Shown piece by piece: positions 1-6,273 of a stretch of DNA of 6,519 bases (position 1 is the stretch's first letter; the number at the start of each line of letters is the position of its first letter). Under the pieces are notes generated by a model. The model was not told where the DNA came from. It searched no databases and worked only from the letters and a program-made list of their open reading frames with translations. The position numbers and the translations under genes are program-made. The stretch lies in contig JAITDQ010000318.1 in the NCBI GenBank assembly GCA_031282485.1, forward strand, positions 1-6,519, given 5' to 3'. The stretch comes from Tannerella sp. GTDB taxonomy: Bacteria; Bacteroidota; Bacteroidia; Bacteroidales; Tannerellaceae.

Positions 1-69
1 CCCTCAATCGTGCCGGATTTGTTTTATTTTTTGTTTCTTTGCATGAAGAAATTTAATTATAACATCGTT

Positions 70-1713
70 ATGAAGGAAAAAATATTACTTGTTATCTGCG
101 TTTCGCTGCTCTCCGGCAGCGGAACGGCTCTTTATGCATGTACAGGACTGCTGGTGGGAAAAAAAGCATCGACAGACGGCTCGGTTATGATTTCGTATGC
201 GGCGGATTCGCATACGCTGTATGGCGAAATGTATCACTGGCCTGCCGCCAAATGGCCGGCAGGCGCATGGCTTGAGGTGAAGGAATGGGACAGCGGGAAA
301 CCGCTCGGACGGATTCCGCAGACGGAAGAAACTTACGCCGTCGTGGGAAACATGAACGAATACCAGGTCGCCATTACCGAAAGCACGTGGGGCGGACGGC
401 CGGAACTCGTCGATACGACAGGCATCATCGACTACGGAAGCCTGATTTACATCGCCCTCCAACGCTCCAAATCAGCGCGTGAGGCAATCAAAATCATGAC
501 CGGCCTCGTCGCCGGATACGGTTACCGCAGCAGCGGCGAAACGTTTTCGATAGCCGACAAAAACGAAGCATGGGTAATGGAAATGATCGGGAAAGGCCCC
601 GGAAAGAAAGGCGCCGTATGGGTCGCCATACGCATCCCCGACAACTGCATCTCGGCGCACGCCAACCAGTCGCGCATACAGCAAATCCCGTTCGACGACA
701 GCGAAAACTGCATCTATTCCCCCGACGTCGTTTCCCTCGCACGCGAAAAAGGCTACTTTACGGGAAAAGACCGGGATTTCAGTTTTGCCAACGCTTACAA
801 TCCGTACGACTTCGGAGGCCTGCGCGCCTGTGAAGCGCGTGTCTGGTCGTTTTTCCGCAAATATGATCCATCCATGGACAGGTACGAAAAATTCATCAAA
901 GGCGACGTAAACGAAAAACCGATGCCGCTGTACATCAAACCCAACCGCAAACTCTCGGTGCAGGACGTCCAGAACGGAATGCGCGACCATTTCGAAGGAA
1001 CAGACCTCGACATGACAAAAGACGCCGGCGCCGGTCCCTACAAAGTCCCCTACCGCTGGCGCCCGATGTCGTTCACCGTCGACGGGAAAACATACATCAA
1101 CGAACGCGCGATAGCCACGCAACAGACCGGTTTTGTAATCGTTCCGCAGATGCGAAACTGGCTGCCGGACGAAATAGGCGGCATTCTCTGGTTCGGCGTC
1201 GACGATGCCGACATGGCCGTTTTCACGCCGGTTTACAGCTCTTCGCTCGCCGTTCCCGAATGTTACCGCGCCGGCAATGGCGACATGTACAATTTCTCAT
1301 GGACTTCGGCTTTCTGGATTCATAACTGGGTGGCCAACATGGCTTACGGCAAATACCGTTTCATGATAGAAGACATCCGCAAAGTGCAGCAGGAACTCGA
1401 AAACGGCTACAAAAACATGATTCCCGTCATTGACCGGACGGCAAAAGACATGTACGACATAGACCCCGCCGAAGCGCGTAAATTCCTGACTTGGTTCAGC
1501 ACTTCGACCGCCGACAACGCAACGGAACGCTGGAAACGCCTCGGCGAATACCTGCTCGTTAAATACATCGACGGAAACGTAAAGAAAGAAGAAAACGGCC
1601 GGTTCAAACGTAACCCGTACGGCATACCCGTTTCACCCGATTTTCCGGGATATGACGAGGATTTTTATCGCAGGATAGTAGAAAGCGCCGGCGAGAGATT
1701 AATGGAAAAATAA
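70..1713 (+). CDS. Secreted C69-family dipeptidase (peptidase U34/C69)
   Basis: Probable Ntn-hydrolase dipeptidase of family C69 (Peptidase_C69), which cleaves dipeptides with an N-terminal cysteine nucleophile; acts after export. The frame is open from an ATG at base 10, but I choose the ATG at 70 because it gives a clean signal peptide: MKEK, a hydrophobic core, then ALYA before Cys24. Cys24 is followed by TGLLVGKKASTDGS, the family's N-terminal block, so cleavage after Ala23 would expose the nucleophile. Further family blocks are NEYQVAITEST (about residues 96-106), SIADKNEAWVMEMIG (160-174) and SAHANQSRI (195-203). At 547 residues it is full length for the secreted Bacteroidota form. The LYAC context is only weakly lipobox-like, so lipoprotein anchoring is less likely. 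No convincing promoter is visible in the short upstream stretch. The next gene starts 35 nt downstream. Family assignment is strong; substrate preference is unknown. Confidence 0.92.
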   Translation: MKEKILLVICVSLLSGSGTALYACTGLLVGKKASTDGSVMISYAADSHTLYGEMYHWPAAKWPAGAWLEVKEWDSGKPLGRIPQTEETYAVVGNMNEYQVAITESTWGGRPELVDTTGIIDYGSLIYIALQRSKSAREAIKIMTGLVAGYGYRSSGETFSIADKNEAWVMEMIGKGPGKKGAVWVAIRIPDNCISAHANQSRIQQIPFDDSENCIYSPDVVSLAREKGYFTGKDRDFSFANAYNPYDFGGLRACEARVWSFFRKYDPSMDRYEKFIKGDVNEKPMPLYIKPNRKLSVQDVQNGMRDHFEGTDLDMTKDAGAGPYKVPYRWRPMSFTVDGKTYINERAIATQQTGFVIVPQMRNWLPDEIGGILWFGVDDADMAVFTPVYSSSLAVPECYRAGNGDMYNFSWTSAFWIHNWVANMAYGKYRFMIEDIRKVQQELENGYKNMIPVIDRTAKDMYDIDPAEARKFLTWFSTSTADNATERWKRLGEYLLVKYIDGNVKKEENGRFKRNPYGIPVSPDFPGYDEDFYRRIVESAGERLMEK

Positions 1714-1725
1714 AACACATATATC

Positions 1726-1748
1726 TTTTAATTTTTAATTTTTAATTT
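1726..1748 (+). repeat. AT-only heptad leader (TTTTTAA repeated)
   Basis: The bases just before the barrel-protein start consist of about three tandem TTTTTAA heptads with no G or C, ending directly at the ATG at 1749. No Shine-Dalgarno sequence is present. AT-rich unstructured leaders are usual for Bacteroidota translation starts, so this is probably a translation-initiation region rather than an operator. No -7 box of the TAnnTTTG type is seen in the 35-nt gap. Confidence 0.5.
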
Positions 1749-2342
1749 ATGAAAAGGTTAGTATTATTGACAGTATGTATGTTTTCCTTTGCCGCAGCCT
1801 GTTTTGCGCAGCGGGGAAACATCAGGTACAAAGGAGAAAAAGGCATTTCTTCGACAGGAGTAATGCTTGGATATGCAGTCGACAACAAGTCGGCGCTTAT
1901 CGGCGTCGATTACAGGTATAACATCCTTGACCGGCTGCGTTTAGCCCCGTCAGTCCTGTATTCATTAAAAAATAATGATTTAGACACATGGTATGTAAAT
2001 GCGGATGCGCATTATCTGGCACGTATCACGGAACGGATAACGATATACCCCGTCGGCGGAATAGGATTTTCCGTATGGAATACGAAAAACATCCTCATTC
2101 ACCCGCTGGAAGAACTCCCTGAACCCGAAGTTGAAACCAGAGCCGAATCCGAAACCGAATCCGACGCCGAAACCCCCAAAGAAACCGAAACGAAAATGCG
2201 TCTTGGCCTGAATCTCGGTTTCGGAGGAGAGATGCGCGTTACGAAAGATATCATTATCGGAGCGGAATTCAGATATAATCTTACAAGCGAGAGAATATAC
2301 GACCAAGCTATGTTTTTAGCGCGTGCCGCGTATTATTTCTGA
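1749..2342 (+). CDS. Small outer-membrane beta-barrel protein with acidic insert
   Basis: A 197-residue exported protein. Residues 1-20 form a signal peptide (MKRL, hydrophobic core, ACFA) with likely cleavage before Gln21. The mature part has alternating hydrophobic/polar stretches with aromatic ends typical of amphipathic strands (for example SALIGVDYRYNIL, ERITIYPVGGIGFSVW, DIIIGAEFRYNL) and finishes in ARAAYYF. A C-terminal phenylalanine is the usual BAM-recognition signature of outer-membrane barrels. Length and pattern fit the OmpA-like or porin-family small barrels of Bacteroidota. I infer that class and do not recognise a specific gene. Residues about 121-149 are a Glu/Thr/Ser-rich, proline-containing segment that interrupts the barrel pattern and is probably a loop. 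The start at 1749 is the only one that gives the signal peptide. radA starts 14 nt downstream. No function beyond outer-membrane location can be assigned. Confidence 0.8.
   Translation: MKRLVLLTVCMFSFAAACFAQRGNIRYKGEKGISSTGVMLGYAVDNKSALIGVDYRYNILDRLRLAPSVLYSLKNNDLDTWYVNADAHYLARITERITIYPVGGIGFSVWNTKNILIHPLEELPEPEVETRAESETESDAETPKETETKMRLGLNLGFGGEMRVTKDIIIGAEFRYNLTSERIYDQAMFLARAAYYF
2143..2190 (+). repeat. CCGAAN hexamer tandem repeat inside the barrel gene
   Basis: Eight in-register hexamers. Units 1, 2, 3, 5 and 8 read CCGAAT or CCGAAA, unit 4 is CCGACG, and units 6 and 7 are degenerate. The repeat is offset by one base from the codons and encodes alternating Glu with Ser, Thr or Ala (SETES-type). 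Gain or loss of a unit would add or remove two residues without a frameshift, so this tract could vary in length between strains. Confidence 0.75.
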
Positions 2343-2356
2343 CAGGAAACGGACAA

Positions 2357-3727
2357 ATGACTAAAACGAAGTCTGTATACGTTTGTTCCGAATGTGGGGC
2401 CGAATCGCTCAAGTGGACGGGGAAATGTCCTTCCTGCGGGGCATGGAATACGTATGTCGAGGAGATTGTAAAAAAAGAATCCGCCTCACAGAAGGCTATT
2501 CCCGGTCTGGAGCGAGGTAACACGAAACCGCAGCTTCTGCGTGACGTGACATCCGAAGGCGAAGTCCGCGTGGATTTGCATGACGCCGAACTGAACCGTG
2601 TGCTCGGAGGCGGCCTCGTGAAAGGTTCGCTTGTCCTTATCGGCGGCGAACCGGGTATCGGCAAATCTACGCTGGTGCTGCAAACCGTGCTGCGGTCAAA
2701 AGGACTGCGCGCCATGTACGTGTCCGGCGAAGAAAGTGCGCAGCAATTGAAAATGCGTGCCGACCGCCTCTCGGAAGACGGCGATAACACGGATAACTGC
2801 TACGTTCTCTGTGAAATAAACCTTGAACAGATTTTTGTGCATGCGCACAACCTGCAGCCGGACTTGCTGATAATAGATTCCATACAGACAATGTTTACGG
2901 AAACAGTCGACACATCGCCGGGAACCGTCACGCAGATTCGCGAATGTAGCGTTTCGATCCTGAAATACGCAAAAGAAACGGGCACACCCGTGCTGCTGAT
3001 CGGGCATATCAATAAGGAAGGAAGCATTGCCGGACCGAAAGTGCTGGAACACATTGTCGATACGGTACTCCAGTTCGAAGGCGACCAGCATTATATGTAT
3101 CGCATCCTGCGCAGTATAAAGAACAGGTTTGGCAGCACCTCGGAGCTTGGGATTTATGAGATGCGGCAGAGCGGCCTTCGCCAGGTCAACAACCCGTCGG
3201 AACTGTTGCTCACCGAAAACCGCGAAGGCTTGAGCGGAATAGCTATTGCAGCGGCGATAGAAGGCGCCCGTCCGTTTTTAATAGAGACGCAGTCGCTCGT
3301 AAGTTCCGCCGTCTACGGGACGCCGCAACACAGCTCAACCGGTTTCGACATCCGCCGGATGAACATGCTGCTCGCCGTCCTTGAAAAACGCGCCGGATTC
3401 AAACTTGCACAGAAAGATGTCTTCCTGAACATTGCCGGCGGTTTGCGGGTGAACGACCCGGCGATAGACTTGTCGGTCATAAGCGCCGTATTATCGTCGA
3501 GCCTCGATATTTCCATTGACCGCGGCACATGCATGGCCGGCGAAGTCGGCCTCTCCGGCGAGATACGCCCCGTAACCCGCATCGAACAGCGCATCCAGGA
3601 AGCCGAAAAACTCGGTTTCCCACGCATCATAATCCCCGTCATGAAAGGCCTCGACAGGCTTAAAACAAGGATAGAACTAATAAAAGTAAAAAAAGTCGAA
3701 GAAGCATTCCGTGAGCTTTTCGGATAA
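2357..3727 (+). CDS. radA: DNA repair protein RadA (Sms)
   Basis: Bacterial RadA, a RecA-like hexameric ATPase that promotes branch migration of recombination intermediates; cytoplasmic. All landmarks are visible. An N-terminal zinc finger has Cys10, Cys13, Cys24 and Cys27. Walker A is GGEPGIGKST at 96-105 with Lys103. Walker B is LLIIDS around 170-175 with Asp174. The RadA-specific KNRFG motif is at 255-259. A C-terminal Lon-protease-like domain includes the GEVGLSGEIRPV block near 395-406. At 456 residues it matches the usual full length of about 450-460. The start at 2357 gives the standard short N-terminus before the zinc finger and has an AGGA at 2344-2347, the clearest Shine-Dalgarno-like site among the core genes here. 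The 14-nt gap suggests co-transcription with the barrel gene. No missing residue or frameshift is seen. Confidence 0.98.
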   Translation: MTKTKSVYVCSECGAESLKWTGKCPSCGAWNTYVEEIVKKESASQKAIPGLERGNTKPQLLRDVTSEGEVRVDLHDAELNRVLGGGLVKGSLVLIGGEPGIGKSTLVLQTVLRSKGLRAMYVSGEESAQQLKMRADRLSEDGDNTDNCYVLCEINLEQIFVHAHNLQPDLLIIDSIQTMFTETVDTSPGTVTQIRECSVSILKYAKETGTPVLLIGHINKEGSIAGPKVLEHIVDTVLQFEGDQHYMYRILRSIKNRFGSTSELGIYEMRQSGLRQVNNPSELLLTENREGLSGIAIAAAIEGARPFLIETQSLVSSAVYGTPQHSSTGFDIRRMNMLLAVLEKRAGFKLAQKDVFLNIAGGLRVNDPAIDLSVISAVLSSSLDISIDRGTCMAGEVGLSGEIRPVTRIEQRIQEAEKLGFPRIIIPVMKGLDRLKTRIELIKVKKVEEAFRELFG

Positions 3728-3742
3728 AAGTCATGGTACTTA

Positions 3743-3774
3743 TTTTTTATATTCCCGGAAAAAAATTACCTTTG
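3743..3774 (+). promoter_or_regulatory. Bacteroidota-type promoter for the HEPN-MNT pair
   Basis: TACCTTTG at 3767-3774 matches the Bacteroidota -7 consensus TAnnTTTG exactly. About 19 bases upstream lies a T-run at 3743-3748, a poor match to the TTTG -33 element. Transcription would start around 3780, leaving a leader of about 10 nt before the ATG at 3791. It lies in the 63-nt gap after radA, so it should drive the HEPN-MNT genes independently. The -7 match is seen directly; promoter activity is inferred. Confidence 0.6.
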
Positions 3775-3788
3775 TAACAAATTTGTTA
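3775..3788. promoter_or_regulatory. 14-bp perfect palindrome, candidate operator
   Basis: TAACAAATTTGTTA is a perfect palindrome. It begins on the base after the -7 box and ends two bases before the HEPN start codon, so it would cover the expected transcription start. A dimeric DNA-binding protein here would block transcription. In toxin-antitoxin modules the antitoxin or the complex often does this; which protein would bind here is unknown. An AT-rich palindrome of this length can also arise by chance in 28% G+C DNA. Confidence 0.45.
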
Positions 3789-3790
3789 AT

Positions 3791-4183
3791 ATGGAAGATA
3801 GGGAAAAAACATATAACGAATGGATTTTGCAATCTGATTACGATTTGGAAACAGCATCTCATCTGTTGGATACACATCGTAATGTCTATTGCATTTTCAT
3901 GTGTCATCTTTGTTTGGAAAAAGCATTGAAGTCTCTGTACATAAATTATCTGGATCAAATTCCTCCCAAAATTCATAGCTTATTATATTTTGTAGATAAA
4001 CTAAATATTGAAATGAAAGAAGAAAACTTGTTATTTATAAGTAAAATGGATGATCTTTCGATAATCACAAGATATCCTGAAGATTTAAGAAAAATGATTT
4101 CGCTATTTTCAGATGTTTATACAAAGGATATTTTAAATCAAACAAAATTAATACAACAATGGATAAAGGAGCTATTAATCTAA
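3791..4183 (+). CDS. HEPN domain protein, likely toxin partner of an MNT
   Basis: A 130-residue, mostly helical protein of the HEPN superfamily (PF05168/COG2250-like). Supporting blocks in order: W11 with DYDLETASHLL (16-26), the family's N-terminal helix; LCLEKALKSLY (40-50), corresponding to the EKALKA helix; KIHSLLYFVDKL (60-71), the conserved HSL segment; and TRYPEDLRK (93-101), the RYP block. Such proteins are usually encoded beside minimal nucleotidyltransferases, as here. In HepT-MntA systems the HEPN protein is an RNase toxin neutralised by AMPylation. This copy lacks the canonical Rx4-6H motif: the only nearby R/H pair, R30 and H39, is too widely spaced. RNase activity is therefore doubtful or uses other residues. 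There is no Shine-Dalgarno sequence; the ATG sits two bases after the palindrome. It overlaps the next gene by 25 nt. Superfamily call is firm; the toxin role is inferred from context. Confidence 0.85.
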   Translation: MEDREKTYNEWILQSDYDLETASHLLDTHRNVYCIFMCHLCLEKALKSLYINYLDQIPPKIHSLLYFVDKLNIEMKEENLLFISKMDDLSIITRYPEDLRKMISLFSDVYTKDILNQTKLIQQWIKELLI

Positions 4184-4494
4184 ACAGGAAAAAGGTCGAT
4201 ATTGTAATCAGGGATATTCATGAATCGTTGAAAAATAACGGTTTGAAAGATCATCATATTGCATTATTCGGATCTTTTTATAAAGGAAATATCCACGAAG
4301 ACAGTGATATAGATATGATAATAATATCTAAATCATTCGAGGGTAAAACGCTTTTTGACAGGATTGATTTAATTCAGAAAGCAAAAAGAGAGGTTGTTAA
4401 AAAACATATAGTACCAATTGATATTCTTTTGAAAACCCCCGAAGAATACGAATATTTAAAAAGAAATTTTGTTGATTCCGAAATAGTCATATAG
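4159..4494 (+). CDS. Minimal nucleotidyltransferase (MNT), likely antitoxin
   Basis: A 111-residue nucleotidyltransferase of the MNT group (COG1708/COG1669-like, Pol-beta superfamily). The active-site signature is complete: Gly38-Ser39, ten residues, then Asp50-Ile-Asp52 (GSx10DxD), with a third acidic residue Asp88 in VPIDILL. These residues would bind a metal-nucleotide and transfer NMP. In characterised MntA-HepT pairs the MNT AMPylates a tyrosine of the HEPN toxin. That role is inferred here from the pairing. The ATG at 4159 lies inside the last codons of the HEPN gene and shares 25 nt with it in another frame, so translation is probably coupled. An AAAGGAG lies at 4165-4171, downstream of this ATG, but no plausible alternative start follows it, so I keep 4159. 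It shares the low G+C of the HEPN gene. The next gene starts 30 nt downstream. Confidence 0.88.
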   Translation: MDKGAINLNRKKVDIVIRDIHESLKNNGLKDHHIALFGSFYKGNIHEDSDIDMIIISKSFEGKTLFDRIDLIQKAKREVVKKHIVPIDILLKTPEEYEYLKRNFVDSEIVI

Positions 4495-4524
4495 TGTGCA
4501 GGATTCAAGTATGCGCAAAAAAAT

Positions 4525-6135
4525 ATGGTAAAAGAACTCCAATTACGAATATTACCGGAAGAAGCGGTAAATGAACAATCTTTACGCCGCGTTGTTTGTC
4601 GTGAGACGGGTGAGAACCCGGAATCGGTGAATGCCGTGCGCGTGTTGAAACGTTCGATCGATGCGCGGCAACGGACGGTTTTTGTGAATGTGACGCTGAG
4701 GGTTTTTATTCGTGAAGAACCTGCGGAGGACGAGTATATAACGATTGAATATAAAGACGTTTCGGACGGTAAGCCGGTGGTGGTAGTCGGCGCCGGGCCG
4801 GCGGGTCTGTTTGCTGCGCTTCGCCTGATAGAACTTGGCCTCCGGCCTGTTGTTATCGAACGTGGAAAAAATGTACGCGACAGAAAAAAAGATATAGCGC
4901 TGATAAGTCGCGAACATTTTGTTCATCCGGAATCCAATTATTGCTTTGGCGAAGGCGGGGCGGGCGCTTACTCCGACGGGAAACTTTATACGCGGAGTAA
5001 AAAGAGAGGCTCTGTCGACAGAATACTGAATATTTTTTGTCAGCATGGCGCGAGCGTATCCATTCTTTCGGACGCACATCCGCATATCGGAACGGACAAA
5101 CTGCCTCGTGTGATTGAGAATATGCGGAACCGGATTCTTCATTCGGGTGGCGAGGTGTGCTTTGAAACATGTATGGATTCGCTGATTATAAGGAATGATG
5201 AGGTTATCGGCGTTCATACGCGTGACGGTCGCGCGTTCATGGGGCCGGTGATCCTCGCAACAGGACACTCCGCACGGGACGTTTACCGTTATTTCGCATC
5301 GCAGCATATTGCGATAGAGGCCAAAGGAATCGCAGCCGGCGTCCGCCTCGAACATCCGCAGACGCTTATCGACCGGATACGTTACCACAGTAAAGACGGG
5401 CGCGGGAAATATCTCCCCGCAGCGGAATACGGTTTTGTGACGCAATCGGCCGGCAGAGGCGTTTATTCGTTCTGCATGTGTCCCGGAGGATTTGTCGTGC
5501 CGGCCGCAAGCAGCCCGGAAGAGGTCGTTGTAAACGGTATGTCTCCGTCAAATCGCGGTTCGCAATGGGCAAATGCCGGTATGGTCGTAGAAATTCGCCC
5601 GGAAGATTTGCCGGATATGACCGGTCCGGCATCCTTTTTTTCGGATCAGGCTTTGCCGGCTGTATCCGACCGGTTGCCCATACCTTTGTCCGTGATGCAT
5701 TTTCAGGAACAGTTAGAGCGGATATGCCGGTTTCAGGGAGGAATGACGCAGACCGCTCCCGCACAACGAATGGTAGACTTTGTGCAAAAGCGCAATTCGC
5801 CGGATCTGCCCGTATCGTCATATACTCCCGGATTGCAGGCTTCACCGTTACACGACTGGATGCCTGAGTTTATCACATCACGTCTGCGCGAAGGCTTTCG
5901 TCAATTCGATAAAATTTCCCGCGGCTTCCTGACAAACGAAGCCGTTATGATTGGCGTAGAAACGCGCACATCGTCTCCCGTCCGTATCCTGAGAGACCGG
6001 GAAACGATGCAACATGTCACACTGAAAGGATTATACCCCTGCGGCGAAGGTGCCGGCTACGCCGGAGGAATCGTCTCCGCAGCAATAGACGGCGAACTCT
6101 GCGCAGAGCAGGCCGCCCGCCTTTTGCGGCACTGA
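4525..6135 (+). CDS. COG2509-type FAD-dependent dehydrogenase
   Basis: A 536-residue flavoprotein of the uncharacterised NAD(FAD)-dependent dehydrogenase group COG2509; cytoplasmic, no signal peptide. Residues 1-80 form the N-terminal domain usual in this group. The FAD-binding Rossmann motif is VVVVGAGPAGL with Gly89, Gly91 and Gly94, followed by Glu112 in VIERG for the ribose. GEGGAGAYSDGKL spans 142-154, the ATG motif is in VILATGHSARD (242-252), and YSFCMCPGG (314-322) carries the family's C-x-C pair, Cys317 and Cys319. The C-terminal FAD-closing block is YPCGEGAGYAGGI (504-516). Length is full. The substrate is not known for the group. The ATG at 4525 is chosen because it begins the conserved N-terminal domain; an AGGA at 4500-4503 is too far upstream (21 nt) to be its ribosome site. 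It follows the HEPN-MNT island, but its composition matches the chromosomal genes, so it is probably not part of that module. Confidence 0.93.
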   Translation: MVKELQLRILPEEAVNEQSLRRVVCRETGENPESVNAVRVLKRSIDARQRTVFVNVTLRVFIREEPAEDEYITIEYKDVSDGKPVVVVGAGPAGLFAALRLIELGLRPVVIERGKNVRDRKKDIALISREHFVHPESNYCFGEGGAGAYSDGKLYTRSKKRGSVDRILNIFCQHGASVSILSDAHPHIGTDKLPRVIENMRNRILHSGGEVCFETCMDSLIIRNDEVIGVHTRDGRAFMGPVILATGHSARDVYRYFASQHIAIEAKGIAAGVRLEHPQTLIDRIRYHSKDGRGKYLPAAEYGFVTQSAGRGVYSFCMCPGGFVVPAASSPEEVVVNGMSPSNRGSQWANAGMVVEIRPEDLPDMTGPASFFSDQALPAVSDRLPIPLSVMHFQEQLERICRFQGGMTQTAPAQRMVDFVQKRNSPDLPVSSYTPGLQASPLHDWMPEFITSRLREGFRQFDKISRGFLTNEAVMIGVETRTSSPVRILRDRETMQHVTLKGLYPCGEGAGYAGGIVSAAIDGELCAEQAARLLRH

Positions 6136-6194
6136 ACAGCCGTATATTTATTTGACTTCGTCGATTTAAAAATTCGCATCCCTTAAATGAATAA

Positions 6195-6225
6195 TGTCTG
6201 AACCTTGATTAACATGGTTCAGACA
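6195..6225. repeat. 10-bp-stem inverted repeat, possible terminator or dispersed repeat
   Basis: TGTCTGAACC at 6195-6204 pairs perfectly with GGTTCAGACA at 6216-6225 across an 11-base loop. A second inverted repeat overlaps it (ACAGTT at 6223-6228 with AACTGT at 6234-6239), and an 8-bp palindrome GTTCGAAC follows at 6238-6245. No clear T-run follows on the plus strand, so it is not a classic intrinsic terminator. It lies 60 nt after the dehydrogenase stop, between that gene and the transposase remnant. The rest of 6136-6273 holds nothing I can identify. Confidence 0.6.
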
Positions 6226-6273
6226 GTTTATTGAACTGTTCGAACCGAAATTGTATTTAACCCACATTGCAGT

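Larger units (their letters stand above)
3781..4500. other. Low-G+C island carrying the HEPN-MNT module
   Basis: I counted 204 G or C in these 720 bases (28%). Sampled 60-base lines in the neighbouring genes gave about 52-68%. The change is sharp on both sides: after the radA stop, and at the start of the FAD dehydrogenase gene. This points to recent acquisition of the two genes as a unit. No integrase or clear target-site duplication is visible at the borders. Confidence 0.75.

Noticed and set aside
18..41. TTTG at 18-21 and TTTCTTTG at 34-41 as a promoter for the C69 gene
   Set aside because: The -7 match has a mismatch at the key A and the spacing of 12 bases is too short for the -33/-7 pair.
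133..144. LYAC as a lipobox making the C69 protein a lipoprotein
   Set aside because: Tyr at the -2 position is atypical, and the Cys coincides with the catalytic N-terminal Cys of the family.
472..1122. 216-codon open frame on the minus strand inside the C69 peptidase gene
   Set aside because: Antisense shadow of a well-supported coding region; no recognisable motif and no upstream signals.
3711..3929. 72-codon plus-strand frame spanning the radA end and the HEPN start
   Set aside because: It overlaps the promoter, the palindrome and the HEPN gene in another frame, and its translation is low-complexity with no domain.
3729..4490. AGTCAT at 3729-3734 and again at 4485-4490, roughly flanking the low-G+C island, as a target-site duplication
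   Set aside because: Six bases are easily repeated by chance over this distance, and the second copy lies inside the MNT coding sequence, not at the island edge.
4467..4498. TTTTG at 4467-4471 with TATAGTGT around 4490 as a promoter for the FAD dehydrogenase
   Set aside because: The -7 candidate matches TAnnTTTG poorly, so I cannot support it over read-through from the HEPN-MNT promoter.
4582..5445. 287-codon open frame on the minus strand inside the FAD dehydrogenase gene
   Set aside because: It is antisense to a gene with clear family motifs throughout, and its translation has no recognisable domain or plausible composition. It reflects codon bias of the sense gene.
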